A stretch of 64,000 bases of DNA from JAGVSR01 sp964458265 (lineage in GTDB: Bacteria > Pseudomonadota > Alphaproteobacteria > Rhizobiales > Hyphomicrobiaceae), in contig CAYWIF010000008.1 in assembly GCA_964458265.1 (NCBI GenBank), positions 27,794-91,793 of the forward strand. Direction: 5' to 3'. Every line of letters starts with the position of its first letter. Position 1 is the first letter of the stretch. Positions 37,111 to 45,425 of the stretch are shown here, piece by piece. Both the position numbers and the translations under genes were made by a program. A model generated the notes under the pieces. It saw nothing but the letters and a program-made list of their open reading frames with translations. It ran no database searches and was not told where the DNA came from.

Positions 37111-38238
37111 TCAACTTTCAATTCGGATGTAATGCCAGACCGTGTTGCGATCGGGTGTGGCCGACCGTTCGATATCGCGGCGCAAGTCCTTGTTCTTGAG
37201 ATCGGCCGTCACGAGAGCGATGGCACCACGGCGGTTCGCTTCGGTGAGCATCGTCTTGAACTCGATCTCGGACAGCGCCCAGATCTCATGCTCGGTGCGA
37301 ATGGCGTCCCAGACCTGCGATATGAACGCTTTCGCCGGCCAGCCTTGCGCGAACTTCGCTGCGGCGCGCTTGACGGCGGCGGCGAATTCCTCGAGCCCCG
37401 GGCGCGGCGGGGGACCTTTGGCGGGGCGTGTGTCGTTGGCCGCGTGCTTGAGGATGCGGGCGGTCGGAACGGGCGACGCAACGGCTTTGACCGGGGCCGG
37501 CATTGCGTCCAGCAGCGACGTCATCATGGCGCGCAGAAGCGAGAGGCGGACGACATCGGGATCGGTTTGGGCGGCGCCGGCAGCATCGGCAGCCAGTTGC
37601 GCGATGAGTTTGGCGTCGGTGGGGAAATCGCGCGGGGAAGCGGCGAGCTGGCCGGCGAGCGTGCGCGCTGCCTTCGACGGCAGGCCCGACCCCTTGGTGA
37701 AACCGGCTTTGATTTTATTGCCGAAGGCTCGCTCAAGCGCCACCAACGCCAGTTGCGCGCGCAGTTTGGCATCGGGGATATTCTTCTTGCCCTTCAGACC
37801 GTAGGTTTTTTGAAGGATCGCGGTGCGCAGACCTTCAGGCCGCGCGAGGCTCTTTTTGCGCGAGACCGGTTCCCGGCCAAGTCCGAGCGCCTTGGCAACG
37901 AGAAAGACGTCGCGCACGTCATCCCATGCCGAACTCGACAGCGAAGGGGTCTCGGCGAAGGCGCTAGCAAGAGCCAGACCCGCCGGTGTTGCCATGAAGC
38001 GGCCGCGCGTTTCGGTGGCCAGATGCAATGCCAAGATCGCAGCGGATCCGGCATCGACCGCTGAGCGAATTTCGCCGGGAGACATTTTGTGCTGGAGCAG
38101 CGCGCCGGCATCGCGGGTCAAATCCGCGCGCGTAGCTCCGCCGTCGCACGCGATGCGCGCGATGAGCAAACTCTCAACGGGTCCAGCAACGGCATCGCGG
38201 GCGGATTCGATCACCGCCTCGCCGGCTCGTGCGGGCAT
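37111..38238 (-). CDS. unrecognised partner of the double ATPase
   Basis: 375 residues from ATG 38238, which has AGGGAGG eight bases before it; ATG 38256 would swallow this site. The N-terminal part is helical and Ala-rich; the middle is basic with several Lys/Arg clusters (SRKKSLARPEGLR, LKGKKNIPD), and the last 90 residues (from GWPAKAFISQVWDAI) look like a winged-helix-type fold ending TVWHYIRIES. I do not recognise a family. It precedes the double ATPase as the first gene of a two-gene unit, so a substrate-loading or DNA-contact role is plausible; this is inference. The 417 bases upstream hold a CtrA-type site and no gene. Confidence 0.65.
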   Translation of the reverse strand: MPARAGEAVIESARDAVAGPVESLLIARIACDGGATRADLTRDAGALLQHKMSPGEIRSAVDAGSAAILALHLATETRGRFMATPAGLALASAFAETPSLSSSAWDDVRDVFLVAKALGLGREPVSRKKSLARPEGLRTAILQKTYGLKGKKNIPDAKLRAQLALVALERAFGNKIKAGFTKGSGLPSKAARTLAGQLAASPRDFPTDAKLIAQLAADAAGAAQTDPDVVRLSLLRAMMTSLLDAMPAPVKAVASPVPTARILKHAANDTRPAKGPPPRPGLEEFAAAVKRAAAKFAQGWPAKAFISQVWDAIRTEHEIWALSEIEFKTMLTEANRRGAIALVTADLKNKDLRRDIERSATPDRNTVWHYIRIES

Positions 38239-38583
38239 GGGTTGGGCCTCCCTCATGCAGTCCGGACGCGCGAATCACCGGCCTTTGACGGACGACTCTG
38301 CGAAAGAAATGAAAGCGTTGGAAGGGGCGGCAGGCAACGGGCGGCGGCTCGGTGCGCACCCTGAGTCCGGATGGCAACGGTCGGGTCTCTCCAGTTGCAG
38401 CTGCCTTGTTGGAAAACTTGGAAGTGGTCTTCCGGAGTTTGCCGCCGGGACGCCCAATTCGCGTCACCATCGACGGGCAAAAACTCTTGCAGGCGTCGAG
38501 GGATAGGTCGCGCCGGATCGTGCGGACAGACCGCGAGGCCGCCAGCCCGGACTGCCGGCGGAGTTTCGGGGTTCTGTTTACCA

Positions 38584-38599
38584 TTAACGGGCAGTTAAC
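38584..38599 (+). promoter_or_regulatory. CtrA-type site upstream of CAP lipoprotein gene
   Basis: TTAA-CGGGCAG-TTAAC matches the full CtrA consensus TTAA-N7-TTAA(C), 57 bases before the lipoprotein start. CtrA controls cell-cycle and envelope genes in alphaproteobacteria. Single-site evidence only. Confidence 0.55.
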
Positions 38600-38655
38600 G
38601 GGTCTTTGCGATGCTCGAACGGTGTACCGCGCGTCATCTGGCGGGAGTTGGAACC

Positions 38656-39306
38656 ATGTATCGCGTCACGATAACGGCTGTCGCCGCCATCGGTCTTACG
38701 GCCTGCAGCCTGAACAGCGGGTCCATTTCATCGGGATTTACCGACGGCCAGACCGCCGCGGTGGCCAAGAGGCCAACCCCGAGCGTCGCGCTTGGCGGGG
38801 AGCCCACGGCCGCGCGCCCGATGCAGGTTGCTCGTCTCGACGACCGCGCCCCCCGGGGCAGCTATGAGACGGCGACGAAGGGAATGCTCGCGGACCGCGA
38901 TTATTCCACCACCAGTCTCGATCCGGAAAAAGCCCGCGACATCATCAATCAGTACCGGCGCGACAACAAATTGAAGCCGCTCAAGCTCAACGCCGTGCTG
39001 ACGGAAGCGGCGAAAGCGCATTCGCGCGACCTCTCCAAATGGGATCGCATTTCGCACTACGGGTCCGATGGCTCGAACCCGTGGGACCGGGTGAAGCGCT
39101 CGGGCTATAAGGCGCGGCTTGCGGCGGAGAATGTCGGCACCGGGCAGATCGACTTTCAGGAAGTCATGAAAGGCTGGCGGGCCAGCCCCGGCCACAACAA
39201 GAACCTCCTGTTGCCGGACGCATCCGAGATGGGCCTGGCGCTGGTGCAAGACCCGAAAACCGAATTCAAATCATTCTGGACTCTGGTGCTCGCTGCGCCG
39301 ATGTGA
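38656..39306 (+). CDS. CAP-domain lipoprotein (SCP/PR1-like)
   Basis: 216 residues. The ATG at 38656 gives a lipoprotein signal with lipobox LTAC, so the protein would be anchored in a membrane by its Cys 17-type residue; the frame start at 38611 spoils it. The C-terminal two thirds form a CAP domain: ISHYGSDGSNPWDRVKRSGY, AAENVGTG, and GWRASPGHNKNLLLPDASEMGLAL, with the His and Glu of the CAP cavity. Bacterial CAP proteins are exported and usually of unknown role; some are peptidoglycan or surface associated. Probable CtrA control is noted separately. Confidence 0.88.
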   Translation: MYRVTITAVAAIGLTACSLNSGSISSGFTDGQTAAVAKRPTPSVALGGEPTAARPMQVARLDDRAPRGSYETATKGMLADRDYSTTSLDPEKARDIINQYRRDNKLKPLKLNAVLTEAAKAHSRDLSKWDRISHYGSDGSNPWDRVKRSGYKARLAAENVGTGQIDFQEVMKGWRASPGHNKNLLLPDASEMGLALVQDPKTEFKSFWTLVLAAPM

Positions 39307-39324
39307 GGCCGCGCCGACGTTGCT

Positions 39325-40698
39325 TCAGGCCAGCGGGTCGGGCCTCGGCGCCACGAACCGGGCGGGAAAATTGTTCCAGATCGCGATTTCGATCTCGAGC
39401 CGCCGGCGGGCCACGACATAGTTCATCAAGGCGGCGGTAGCGAGCGCAATCGATGTGGCGACCGCCGCGCCCACGAGGCCGAAGACCGGCACGAGCGAAA
39501 AGTTGAGCGCGACGTTCAACAGTGCGGCGACGATGAGGACGGCGGCGCAAATCTGATGCTCGCCCAACATCGACAGCAATACTTCCGCAGGCCCGAACGA
39601 CGAGCGGAAGAGAAACCCGATTACCAGAATGAACATCACCGGGTAGCCGGCCTCGAACTGGGGTCCGAACAACCAGAGCAGGGGCTTGCCAAGGGCGAGA
39701 ATGATGATGGCGCCGGCCAGCGAAGGCCAGAACGTCCAATTTACGGCGTCACGGACGAAGGCGCGCAACTGCGCGGTATCGCCCCGCGCATTGAGGGCGG
39801 AGAAACGATTGGCGACGGCACTGCCGACCGCATAATGCACGAACATGATGAGGCTCATCGTCTTGGCGGCAGCGAAGTAGATCGCAACGTCGGTGGGCGT
39901 CATGTACTTCGAGACGACGAGAATATCCGTATTCTGGAGCATCAGCTCGGCCGCACCGACCACGACCAGCGGGATCGAGACGGCGAACCAGCTGCTAAAA
40001 TCGTAGGACCGCTCACCGCGCTCCACCACGTCTTGCAGCTTGCGGTTCAGCAAAAGCGTCTGGACGACGGCCGCGCCCCACGTGGCGACAATTGCGGCGG
40101 CGGCCGCTGTCGTCGCCGTCATCGGCAGGCCAACCGCCGAGGCAACAAACATCGAGATCAGAACGAGCGCGGGGCGAAGCACGTAAGGCGGGACGAGCCC
40201 AATCCAAATCCAGCCCTGACCGCGGCCGATGCCGTCTTGCACTTCGGTCAATGCGAAGAGAGGGACGCAGACCAGAGCAAGGTAGGCGGGAAGGACGTAC
40301 GTGCCCGTGATGTGCTCACTGAAAAAGTAGAGCCCCGCCATGCCGACGGCTGCGACTGCCGTTCCGGCTGACAGAGCGAAAATCCGCCCACCGCGGACCA
40401 GTGCGCGATAGCGGTCGAGCCGGCCGTGTTCCCGGTATTCGGGCAAGAGGCGCATCATGGCGGCGTTGAAGCCCAGATGCGTTATCCCGCCGAGGACCAG
40501 GACCCAGGTCCAGACAAAGACGTAGATCCCGTAATCGTGACTGCCAATCCAGCGGGCCATGACGACTTGGGTGAGATAGAGGAGCGCGGCGCTCGCGACC
40601 CTGAGACCGAACGCCGTTACGGCGTCGCGTTGGGTGCGCGCGCGGTCGTCGTGCCGTTCGACGAAGCCTGCCAGGAATTTGCGAAGGTCTGCGATCAC
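39325..40698 (-). CDS. polysaccharide flippase, Wzx/MATE-like (MVF superfamily)
   Basis: 457 residues with about 12 to 14 membrane helices. The N-terminal charged segment is followed by ASAALLYLTQVVMARWIGSHDYGIYVFVW, the usual first-helix pattern of polysaccharide export flippases that move lipid-linked units across the inner membrane. The middle loop HGRLDRYRAL and the NTDILVVSKYMTP motif after helix 7 fit the family. No glycosyltransferase genes adjoin, so the substrate is open; the gene sits alone, convergent with the CAP lipoprotein. Confidence 0.85.
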   Translation of the reverse strand: MIADLRKFLAGFVERHDDRARTQRDAVTAFGLRVASAALLYLTQVVMARWIGSHDYGIYVFVWTWVLVLGGITHLGFNAAMMRLLPEYREHGRLDRYRALVRGGRIFALSAGTAVAAVGMAGLYFFSEHITGTYVLPAYLALVCVPLFALTEVQDGIGRGQGWIWIGLVPPYVLRPALVLISMFVASAVGLPMTATTAAAAAIVATWGAAVVQTLLLNRKLQDVVERGERSYDFSSWFAVSIPLVVVGAAELMLQNTDILVVSKYMTPTDVAIYFAAAKTMSLIMFVHYAVGSAVANRFSALNARGDTAQLRAFVRDAVNWTFWPSLAGAIIILALGKPLLWLFGPQFEAGYPVMFILVIGFLFRSSFGPAEVLLSMLGEHQICAAVLIVAALLNVALNFSLVPVFGLVGAAVATSIALATAALMNYVVARRRLEIEIAIWNNFPARFVAPRPDPLA

Positions 40699-40791
40699 GA
40701 GCGGCGATCCGGGTTGGCGACATTCGGCAGGACAGCTCCGGCGTGCCGACGGCGGGACAGGAACGAGAGGCCGGACAGTTCCAGGATGGCG

Positions 40792-41049
40792 CTAGAGTAG
40801 CTCTGTTTGTTCGATACGTTGGACGGCACGCTGGCGAACCCGTTCGGCGACGCCGGCCCAGGCCCACGAGCGGCCCGTGTCGCCATGCTGGCTGTGATAG
40901 GTCGCAAAGAATTCGGCAACGTCGGCAGCCAGCCAGCCATGGCGCCCCTCGAGAACGGCGGCCATGAACTCCACGTCGCGGGGCGTGGGCGTTGGATCTT
41001 CTTCGGGGTGCCAGACGGGCGCCATCATGCTTATCTTTCGCACTCTCAT
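40792..41049 (-). CDS. small protein of unknown function
   Basis: 85 residues if started at ATG 41049 (AAAGGGA eight bases upstream). It contains HPEEDPTPTPRDVEFMAAVLEG followed by an amphipathic helix (GWLAADVAEFFATYHSQHG) and ends in a helix rich in Arg and Gln. Two further in-frame ATG codons follow at 41028 and 41025. No family recognised. It sits between the flippase and the D,D-carboxypeptidase genes, all on the minus strand. Confidence 0.5.
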   Translation of the reverse strand: MRVRKISMMAPVWHPEEDPTPTPRDVEFMAAVLEGRHGWLAADVAEFFATYHSQHGDTGRSWAWAGVAERVRQRAVQRIEQTELL

Positions 41050-41152
41050 TCGTCCCTTTGGCGAACGGGGGAGCAAAAACAAAGCCAGCCGCGCCAGGCC
41101 GCACGGCAGCCGCACGATAAGTCGTTAAAATCGTTGTTTATCAGTATGTTGA

Positions 41153-42301
41153 TTAAGGCGTCGCGGTGCCGGCCGGCCCGCCAGCGGGCGCCGTTCCGGC
41201 CGATTTGGCGGCCGGCGGTGTCTCACCCGCGGACGGCTTTTTGGGTGGCGCTGTGCCGGATGGGGATGCCGGCAGCGATGCACCCGGCTTGACCCCGCCT
41301 TGTTTGGACTTCTTTTCGGCAGCGGCTTTCTTGGCTTTTTCCCGCTTGGCCTTCGCCGCTCTGATGCGTTCGCGGCGTGCCTCGACGGCCGGATTGCGTT
41401 TGCCATTGCCGCAGTCCCACGACTGAATTGTCGAGCGGACACTGATGGGGCCGCGAACCTCGGCGGGCAACGGCAAGTTGTCGATTGTGGTCTGATTGAA
41501 AATCTGCTTCCAGCCCAGTTGCTGGAACCCGTGTTCGAGAAGGCTTGCCGCGCGAATGTTGCGGTCGCCGCCGGATGGCTCACCCAACACCACGGCCATG
41601 AGCCGGCGTCCGTTGCGGGTTGCGCTGGCGACGACATTGAAGCCGCTGTCGCAGATGAAGCCCGTCTTGAGACCGTCGGCTCCCTCGAACGTCTTGAGGA
41701 GGCCGTTGTGCGAGGCCAAGCGAATCTTGCCGATGCGCATCTGCGTCATCGACCAATACTCGGCGTATTCGGGAAATTCGGTCGCGACAGCGCGGGCAAG
41801 TTTGGCCAGATCGCGGGCGGTCGTGACCTGTCCGACCGCCGGCAGGCCGTTGGCATTGGAGAACGTGGTTCGCGACATGCCGAGTTCGCGCGCGGCGGCA
41901 TTCATGTCGGCCACGAATTGAAGCTCCGTGCCGGAAATCTTTTCCGCGAGCATCACGGCGACATCGTTGGCCGACTTGACGATCAGGGACTGCAGGGCGA
42001 GTTCGACCGTCAGCTCGCCGCCAATGGGCAGGCCAATCTTGGATGGCGGCTGCTTATGGGCGAGTTCGGAGCAATTCACCTTGTCGTCGAGGCGAAGCTT
42101 GCCGGACTTGATCGCCTTGAAGGCGAGATAGGCGGTCATGATTTTGGTCAGCGACGCGGGGTGCCACTGATCGTCCATCTCTTCGGCATAGAGAATTTTG
42201 CCATCGGTGGCGTCAAACAGCAGCGCGGGGCCGGCGGCGGCGGGGCGCGCGACGGCGAGCGAGGCCAACGCAATGGCAGTCAAACTGAGCTTCAAGCGCA
42301 T
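41153..42301 (-). CDS. D-alanyl-D-alanine carboxypeptidase (DacC/PBP5-like)
   Basis: 382 residues from ATG 42301, which gives a signal peptide cleaved near RPAAAG; the frame extends 51 codons upstream without signal character. S11-family serine peptidase that trims the terminal D-Ala of peptidoglycan stem peptides. Active-site residues are S50-L-T-K53, S110-A-N112 and K212-T-G214. The C-terminal 70 residues are Lys/Arg-rich and then Pro/Ala-rich, replacing the amphipathic anchor of PBP5. The tetrapeptides it makes are the substrates of the L,D-transpeptidases encoded at 3009 and 15842. Confidence 0.93.
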   Translation of the reverse strand: MRLKLSLTAIALASLAVARPAAAGPALLFDATDGKILYAEEMDDQWHPASLTKIMTAYLAFKAIKSGKLRLDDKVNCSELAHKQPPSKIGLPIGGELTVELALQSLIVKSANDVAVMLAEKISGTELQFVADMNAAARELGMSRTTFSNANGLPAVGQVTTARDLAKLARAVATEFPEYAEYWSMTQMRIGKIRLASHNGLLKTFEGADGLKTGFICDSGFNVVASATRNGRRLMAVVLGEPSGGDRNIRAASLLEHGFQQLGWKQIFNQTTIDNLPLPAEVRGPISVRSTIQSWDCGNGKRNPAVEARRERIRAAKAKREKAKKAAAEKKSKQGGVKPGASLPASPSGTAPPKKPSAGETPPAAKSAGTAPAGGPAGTATP

Positions 42302-42477
42302 CAGGACCCTCCGCGGAAACCTCGCGTACCACATTCGGGGAAAACACCGCAACGTGAGGGGATGTCCGGAGTGAGGCAGGGTTGTCACATGATCGCTTTG
42401 CCGCAAACTTGCAGCATGCTGCTTGTGCTGAACCCAAGCCGAAACGCGGGCCAATGCCAGCGCGCTTAAAATGTGAA

Positions 42478-42532
42478 TGGTGCCTCAGGAGGGACTCGAA
42501 CCCCCACACCCTCGCGGATAGCAGATTTTGAG
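42478..42532 (-). pseudogene. 3' fragment of tRNA-Leu(CAA), element attachment site
   Basis: On the minus strand this reads anticodon loop CTCAAAA (with CAA at the anticodon positions), 3' anticodon-stem strand TCTGC, variable arm, T arm with GGTTCGAGTC, 3' acceptor strand CTGAGGC, A and CCA. The 5' strand of the anticodon stem should be GCAGA but is GGTCT, so homology stops at the anticodon loop and no 5' half follows. This is what an integrase leaves at the distal junction when it recombines in the 3' half of a tRNA gene. The integrase gene lies 180 bases to the right. An intact tRNA-Leu(CAA) is expected at the element's far end, outside the window. Confidence 0.8.
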
Positions 42533-42710
42533 AGACCGGATATGCCCTATCCTTTGTGTATCCGGCAGTATCCGTTTTCCCGATAACCGATTGTCAGCAC
42601 TAGCTTTTTTCGGTTCTCAGATCACACATACCTAGCCGGACGTACGCTACGGTTGGCTTTCTAGGTGCACCTATGTTGCACCTGAAATCCAACCTCAACG
42701 GAGGTTAGGA

Positions 42711-44132
42711 ATGCCCAAAATCAAGCTCACAAAGACCGCTGTCGATGCCGCAACCGCCCAGGAGCGCGATTACGAACTCCGCGATACGACAATACCGGGG
42801 TTCCTTGTCAAGGTCACCCCGACCGGCCGCAAGATTTTCATGGTCGCCTATGTCGCCCACAACGGGCAGCGCCGAAAGCCCGCTATCGGCCGCTACGGTG
42901 AGATCACCGTCGAGCAAGCTCGCGGCATCGCCCAGGACTGGTTGGCCGAAGTCCGTCGCGGCGTCGATCCCAGCGCCGAGCGAGCCACCGCCCGGCAGGC
43001 GCCTACGGTCAAAGAACTCTTCGACCGGTTCATCACCGACTACTCGGAGAGCCGCAACAAGCCATCCACGGTTGAATCGAACCGCGGTTACGGCAGGCGC
43101 TACATCATCCCGGTGCTCGGCCAGTTGAAGGTGCCCGACGTCACGCGCGCCGACATCTCAAACCTAATGAAGAAGATGTCGAAAAAGCCGACGAACGCGA
43201 ACCGCGTCCTCGCCGCCGTGCGGAAGATGTTCAACATGGCCGAGGTCTGGGGCATGCGCCCAGACGGGTCGAACCCGTGCCGCCACGTCCCGAAGTACCC
43301 GGAACGGGGAAAGACCCGGCTGATCACCGATTGCGAAATGAAGAAGCTCTTCGCCTACCTCGCGCGCGCCGAGGCGGAGGGGCTTGAGCATCCCTTCATC
43401 CTCCTCGCGATCCGGCTCCAGTTCGAATTCGCCGCGCGCATGTCGGAGATCCTGCAGCTCGAATGGTCGTGGATCGATTACGATAATCGGCGCGTCGTTT
43501 GGCCCGATAGCAAGACCGGCGGCATGTCCAAACCCATGAGCGCCGAAGCGCAACGGCTCTTCGAGACTGCTCCGCTCCTTGAGGAATCGACGTTCGTCTG
43601 CCCATCCGTCTTCGATCCCAACCTGCCGATGTCGAAACACACCTATTATCAGGGCTGGCGGCGCATTCTTGAGCGCGCCGGGCTGCCGCATATCGGAACA
43701 CATGGCATCCGGCACCGCTCAGCGACCGACATCGCCAACTCCGGCGTCCCGGTGAAGGTCGGCATGGCGCTCACCGCCCACAAGACGGTGACCATGTTCA
43801 TGAAGTACGTGCACACGGAGGATGATCCGGTGCGAGCTGCGGCGGAAGCGGTGAACCAGCGCCGGCAGGCGCTGCTCGGCGGTCAGCCGGCGACCCCGCC
43901 TCCGATCTCTGCGCCGGCATCCTTCGTGGACGTCCCTTCGGTCGCGCCTGAAGTCGAGGCGATCGAGCCGGCGCTGACTGCGGCCGGCAAGCCCCTCGGC
44001 TACGAGGACGGCCAGTATGCCTCGCGCACCAAGCTTGGAAACTACCGGCCGTTCCGTCATCGCTCCGGGGAAAACCGCGCGGTCCCTCCCGGCACCAAAC
44101 GCGACGAAACAAAGGAGGCGAGCCATGCGTGA
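42711..44132 (+). CDS. tyrosine integrase (P4-type, DUF4102 N-terminus)
   Basis: 473 residues. The N-terminal arm-binding domain is DUF4102-type (KIKLTKTAVDAATAQERDYELRD is its start; residues 1-90), then a core-binding domain and the catalytic domain: first Arg in ARMSEILQLEW, HGIRH with the second His/Arg, and the nucleophile Tyr in FMKYVHTE. The C-terminal tail (from about 395) is Pro- and Ala-rich and longer than in most relatives. The start has GGAGG upstream. It faces away from the tRNA fragment at 42.48 kb and overlaps the next gene by eight bases. Confidence 0.95.
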   Translation: MPKIKLTKTAVDAATAQERDYELRDTTIPGFLVKVTPTGRKIFMVAYVAHNGQRRKPAIGRYGEITVEQARGIAQDWLAEVRRGVDPSAERATARQAPTVKELFDRFITDYSESRNKPSTVESNRGYGRRYIIPVLGQLKVPDVTRADISNLMKKMSKKPTNANRVLAAVRKMFNMAEVWGMRPDGSNPCRHVPKYPERGKTRLITDCEMKKLFAYLARAEAEGLEHPFILLAIRLQFEFAARMSEILQLEWSWIDYDNRRVVWPDSKTGGMSKPMSAEAQRLFETAPLLEESTFVCPSVFDPNLPMSKHTYYQGWRRILERAGLPHIGTHGIRHRSATDIANSGVPVKVGMALTAHKTVTMFMKYVHTEDDPVRAAAEAVNQRRQALLGGQPATPPPISAPASFVDVPSVAPEVEAIEPALTAAGKPLGYEDGQYASRTKLGNYRPFRHRSGENRAVPPGTKRDETKEASHA

Positions 44133-44427
44133 ACACGCCAACCAACAACGCCGGTGGCCTACGGCGGACATCCTGCGTCGCGCAAAGTTTGTCGATGACG
44201 CTGGACCGATCCGGTTCGTCGATACCGAGGCGGCCGCCCGCTACCTCGCCCTCGAAGCGCATACGCTGGAGTGCTACCGCTCCCTGGGCTGCGGACCCAT
44301 TTTCCACAAGTTCGGGAAATGGGTCCGCTACGCGGTCGATGATCTCGATGCATGGGCCGAGAGCTGCCGTCGCGCGACCACCGCATCGCCGGCCGCTCCG
44401 CGCATCCTTCCCCTTGACCGGACATAG
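44125..44427 (+). CDS. helix-turn-helix protein, excisionase/AlpA-like
   Basis: 100 residues; ATG 44125 overlaps the integrase stop by eight bases and has AAAGGAGG upstream. The central part (FVDTEAAARYLALEAHTLECYRSLGCGPIFHKFGKWVRYAVDDLDAW) is the MerR-like winged fold of AlpA/Xis proteins, which control integration and excision or integrase transcription. The order int then HTH is common in such elements. Confidence 0.8.
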   Translation: MREHANQQRRWPTADILRRAKFVDDAGPIRFVDTEAAARYLALEAHTLECYRSLGCGPIFHKFGKWVRYAVDDLDAWAESCRRATTASPAAPRILPLDRT

Positions 44428-44439
44428 CTCGGAGGCTAT

Positions 44440-44808
44440 ATGACTTGGGAAGTCATTTTGTACACCGCCTTCGTGGACGAGCTGCGAACGCTCGATCCCA
44501 GCGTCCAAGACGCCTTGATCGTAGTTGCCAAGCTGCTCGCCGATTTCGGTCCGCAGCTTGGTCGCCCGCATGTCGATACGCTCAAGGGTTCGAGGCACGC
44601 CAATATGAAGGAGCTGCGCTTCGAAGCGGCCGATGGCGAATGGCGAGCTGCCTTCGCTTTTGATCCTGAGAGGCGAGCGGTCGTCTTGGTGGCAGGCGAT
44701 AAGTCGGGCGGGAGCCAGAAACGCTTTTACAAGCAGCTCATCGCCAAGGCGGATTTCAGGTTTTCCGATCATGTGGAAAGCCTGAAATCAGGAAAGAAGG
44801 ATCTCTAG
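44440..44808 (+). CDS. type II toxin, RelE/HigB family
   Basis: 122 residues of the Gp49/HigB type: MTWEVILYTAFVDELRTLD start, the LGRPHVDTLKGSRHANMKELRF block, and FAFDPERRAVVLVAGDKSGG with the catalytic basic residues. HigB-type toxins cut mRNA on the ribosome. GGAGG precedes the start. It lies one base before the XRE antitoxin gene; the toxin-first order is the HigBA layout. Confidence 0.9.
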   Translation: MTWEVILYTAFVDELRTLDPSVQDALIVVAKLLADFGPQLGRPHVDTLKGSRHANMKELRFEAADGEWRAAFAFDPERRAVVLVAGDKSGGSQKRFYKQLIAKADFRFSDHVESLKSGKKDL

Positions 44809-44809
44809 A

Positions 44810-45178
44810 ATGGCCCGCAGCCTGAACGATTACATTGCCGAGTTGCCGCCCGAGCGCCAGGCCGAGATCGAGGCCCGCTATCAGGTGCTGAAGCAGGAGG
44901 TTGAGGGCCTGCGCGAGATGCGTCAGATCGCGGGGAAGGCCCAGGAGGACATCGCCACGGCGCTGAACATCAAGCAGCCTTCGGTCTCGAAGATCGAAAA
45001 GCAGGCCGACATGTATCTGTCGACCCTGCGCAGCTACGTCGAGGCGATCGGCGGCAAGTTGGAGCTTACCGTGAAGCTTCCTGGCCGGCCAGCGCTACTG
45101 CTTCATGGCCTCGGTGACATTGCGGGCTCGGACCAGGGTCAGGCCCGAACTGTCGCGCGGCGGCGAAGGCATGCCTAG
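44810..45178 (+). CDS. antitoxin with XRE-type helix-turn-helix
   Basis: 122 residues. A helical N-terminus (SLNDYIAELPPERQAEIEARY) leads into an XRE HTH (GKAQEDIATALNIKQPSVSKIEKQADMYLSTL) and a short C-terminal strand region (GGKLELTVKLPG), as in HigA-type antitoxins that bind both the toxin and the operon promoter. It follows the toxin gene at one base and its last codons overlap the next small ORF by eight bases. Confidence 0.88.
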   Translation: MARSLNDYIAELPPERQAEIEARYQVLKQEVEGLREMRQIAGKAQEDIATALNIKQPSVSKIEKQADMYLSTLRSYVEAIGGKLELTVKLPGRPALLLHGLGDIAGSDQGQARTVARRRRHA

Positions 45179-45425
45179 CGACGAACGAACACGCCGACGC
45201 TTAAGCTGGGGGCAAATGGAATTTAAAGTCAACGACGTCGAACAGCCACGCCTTCCGTACGAGCGTGAGGGGCAGCGCCGACAACCACTCAGCCTATTCG
45301 AAGGCATCTTGAAAGCCGTCGCCGGCGGCATCCACATCGCTGTGGCATCTCGCGCTCTGGCAACCCGCGACAGTCATCAGCGATTCCGCAGGCGTCCTGC
45401 AAGGCAAAGGGTAGTTAGCAACTAA
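45171..45425 (+). CDS. small coupled ORF, function unknown
   Basis: 84 residues, very basic at the C-terminus (RFRRRPARQR). It starts inside the antitoxin gene (ATG 45171, overlap of eight bases) and its TAA shares a base with the ATG of the type IIG gene (TAATG), so both junctions look translationally coupled. No family recognised. The tight coupling argues that it is expressed; it could be a regulator of the restriction gene, but no clear HTH is visible. Confidence 0.5.
   Translation: MPSDERTRRRLSWGQMEFKVNDVEQPRLPYEREGQRRQPLSLFEGILKAVAGGIHIAVASRALATRDSHQRFRRRPARQRVVSN

Noticed and set aside
42478..42532. Intact tRNA gene
   Set aside because: The 5' acceptor strand, D arm and 5' anticodon-stem strand are absent; only the 3' part matches a tRNA-Leu.
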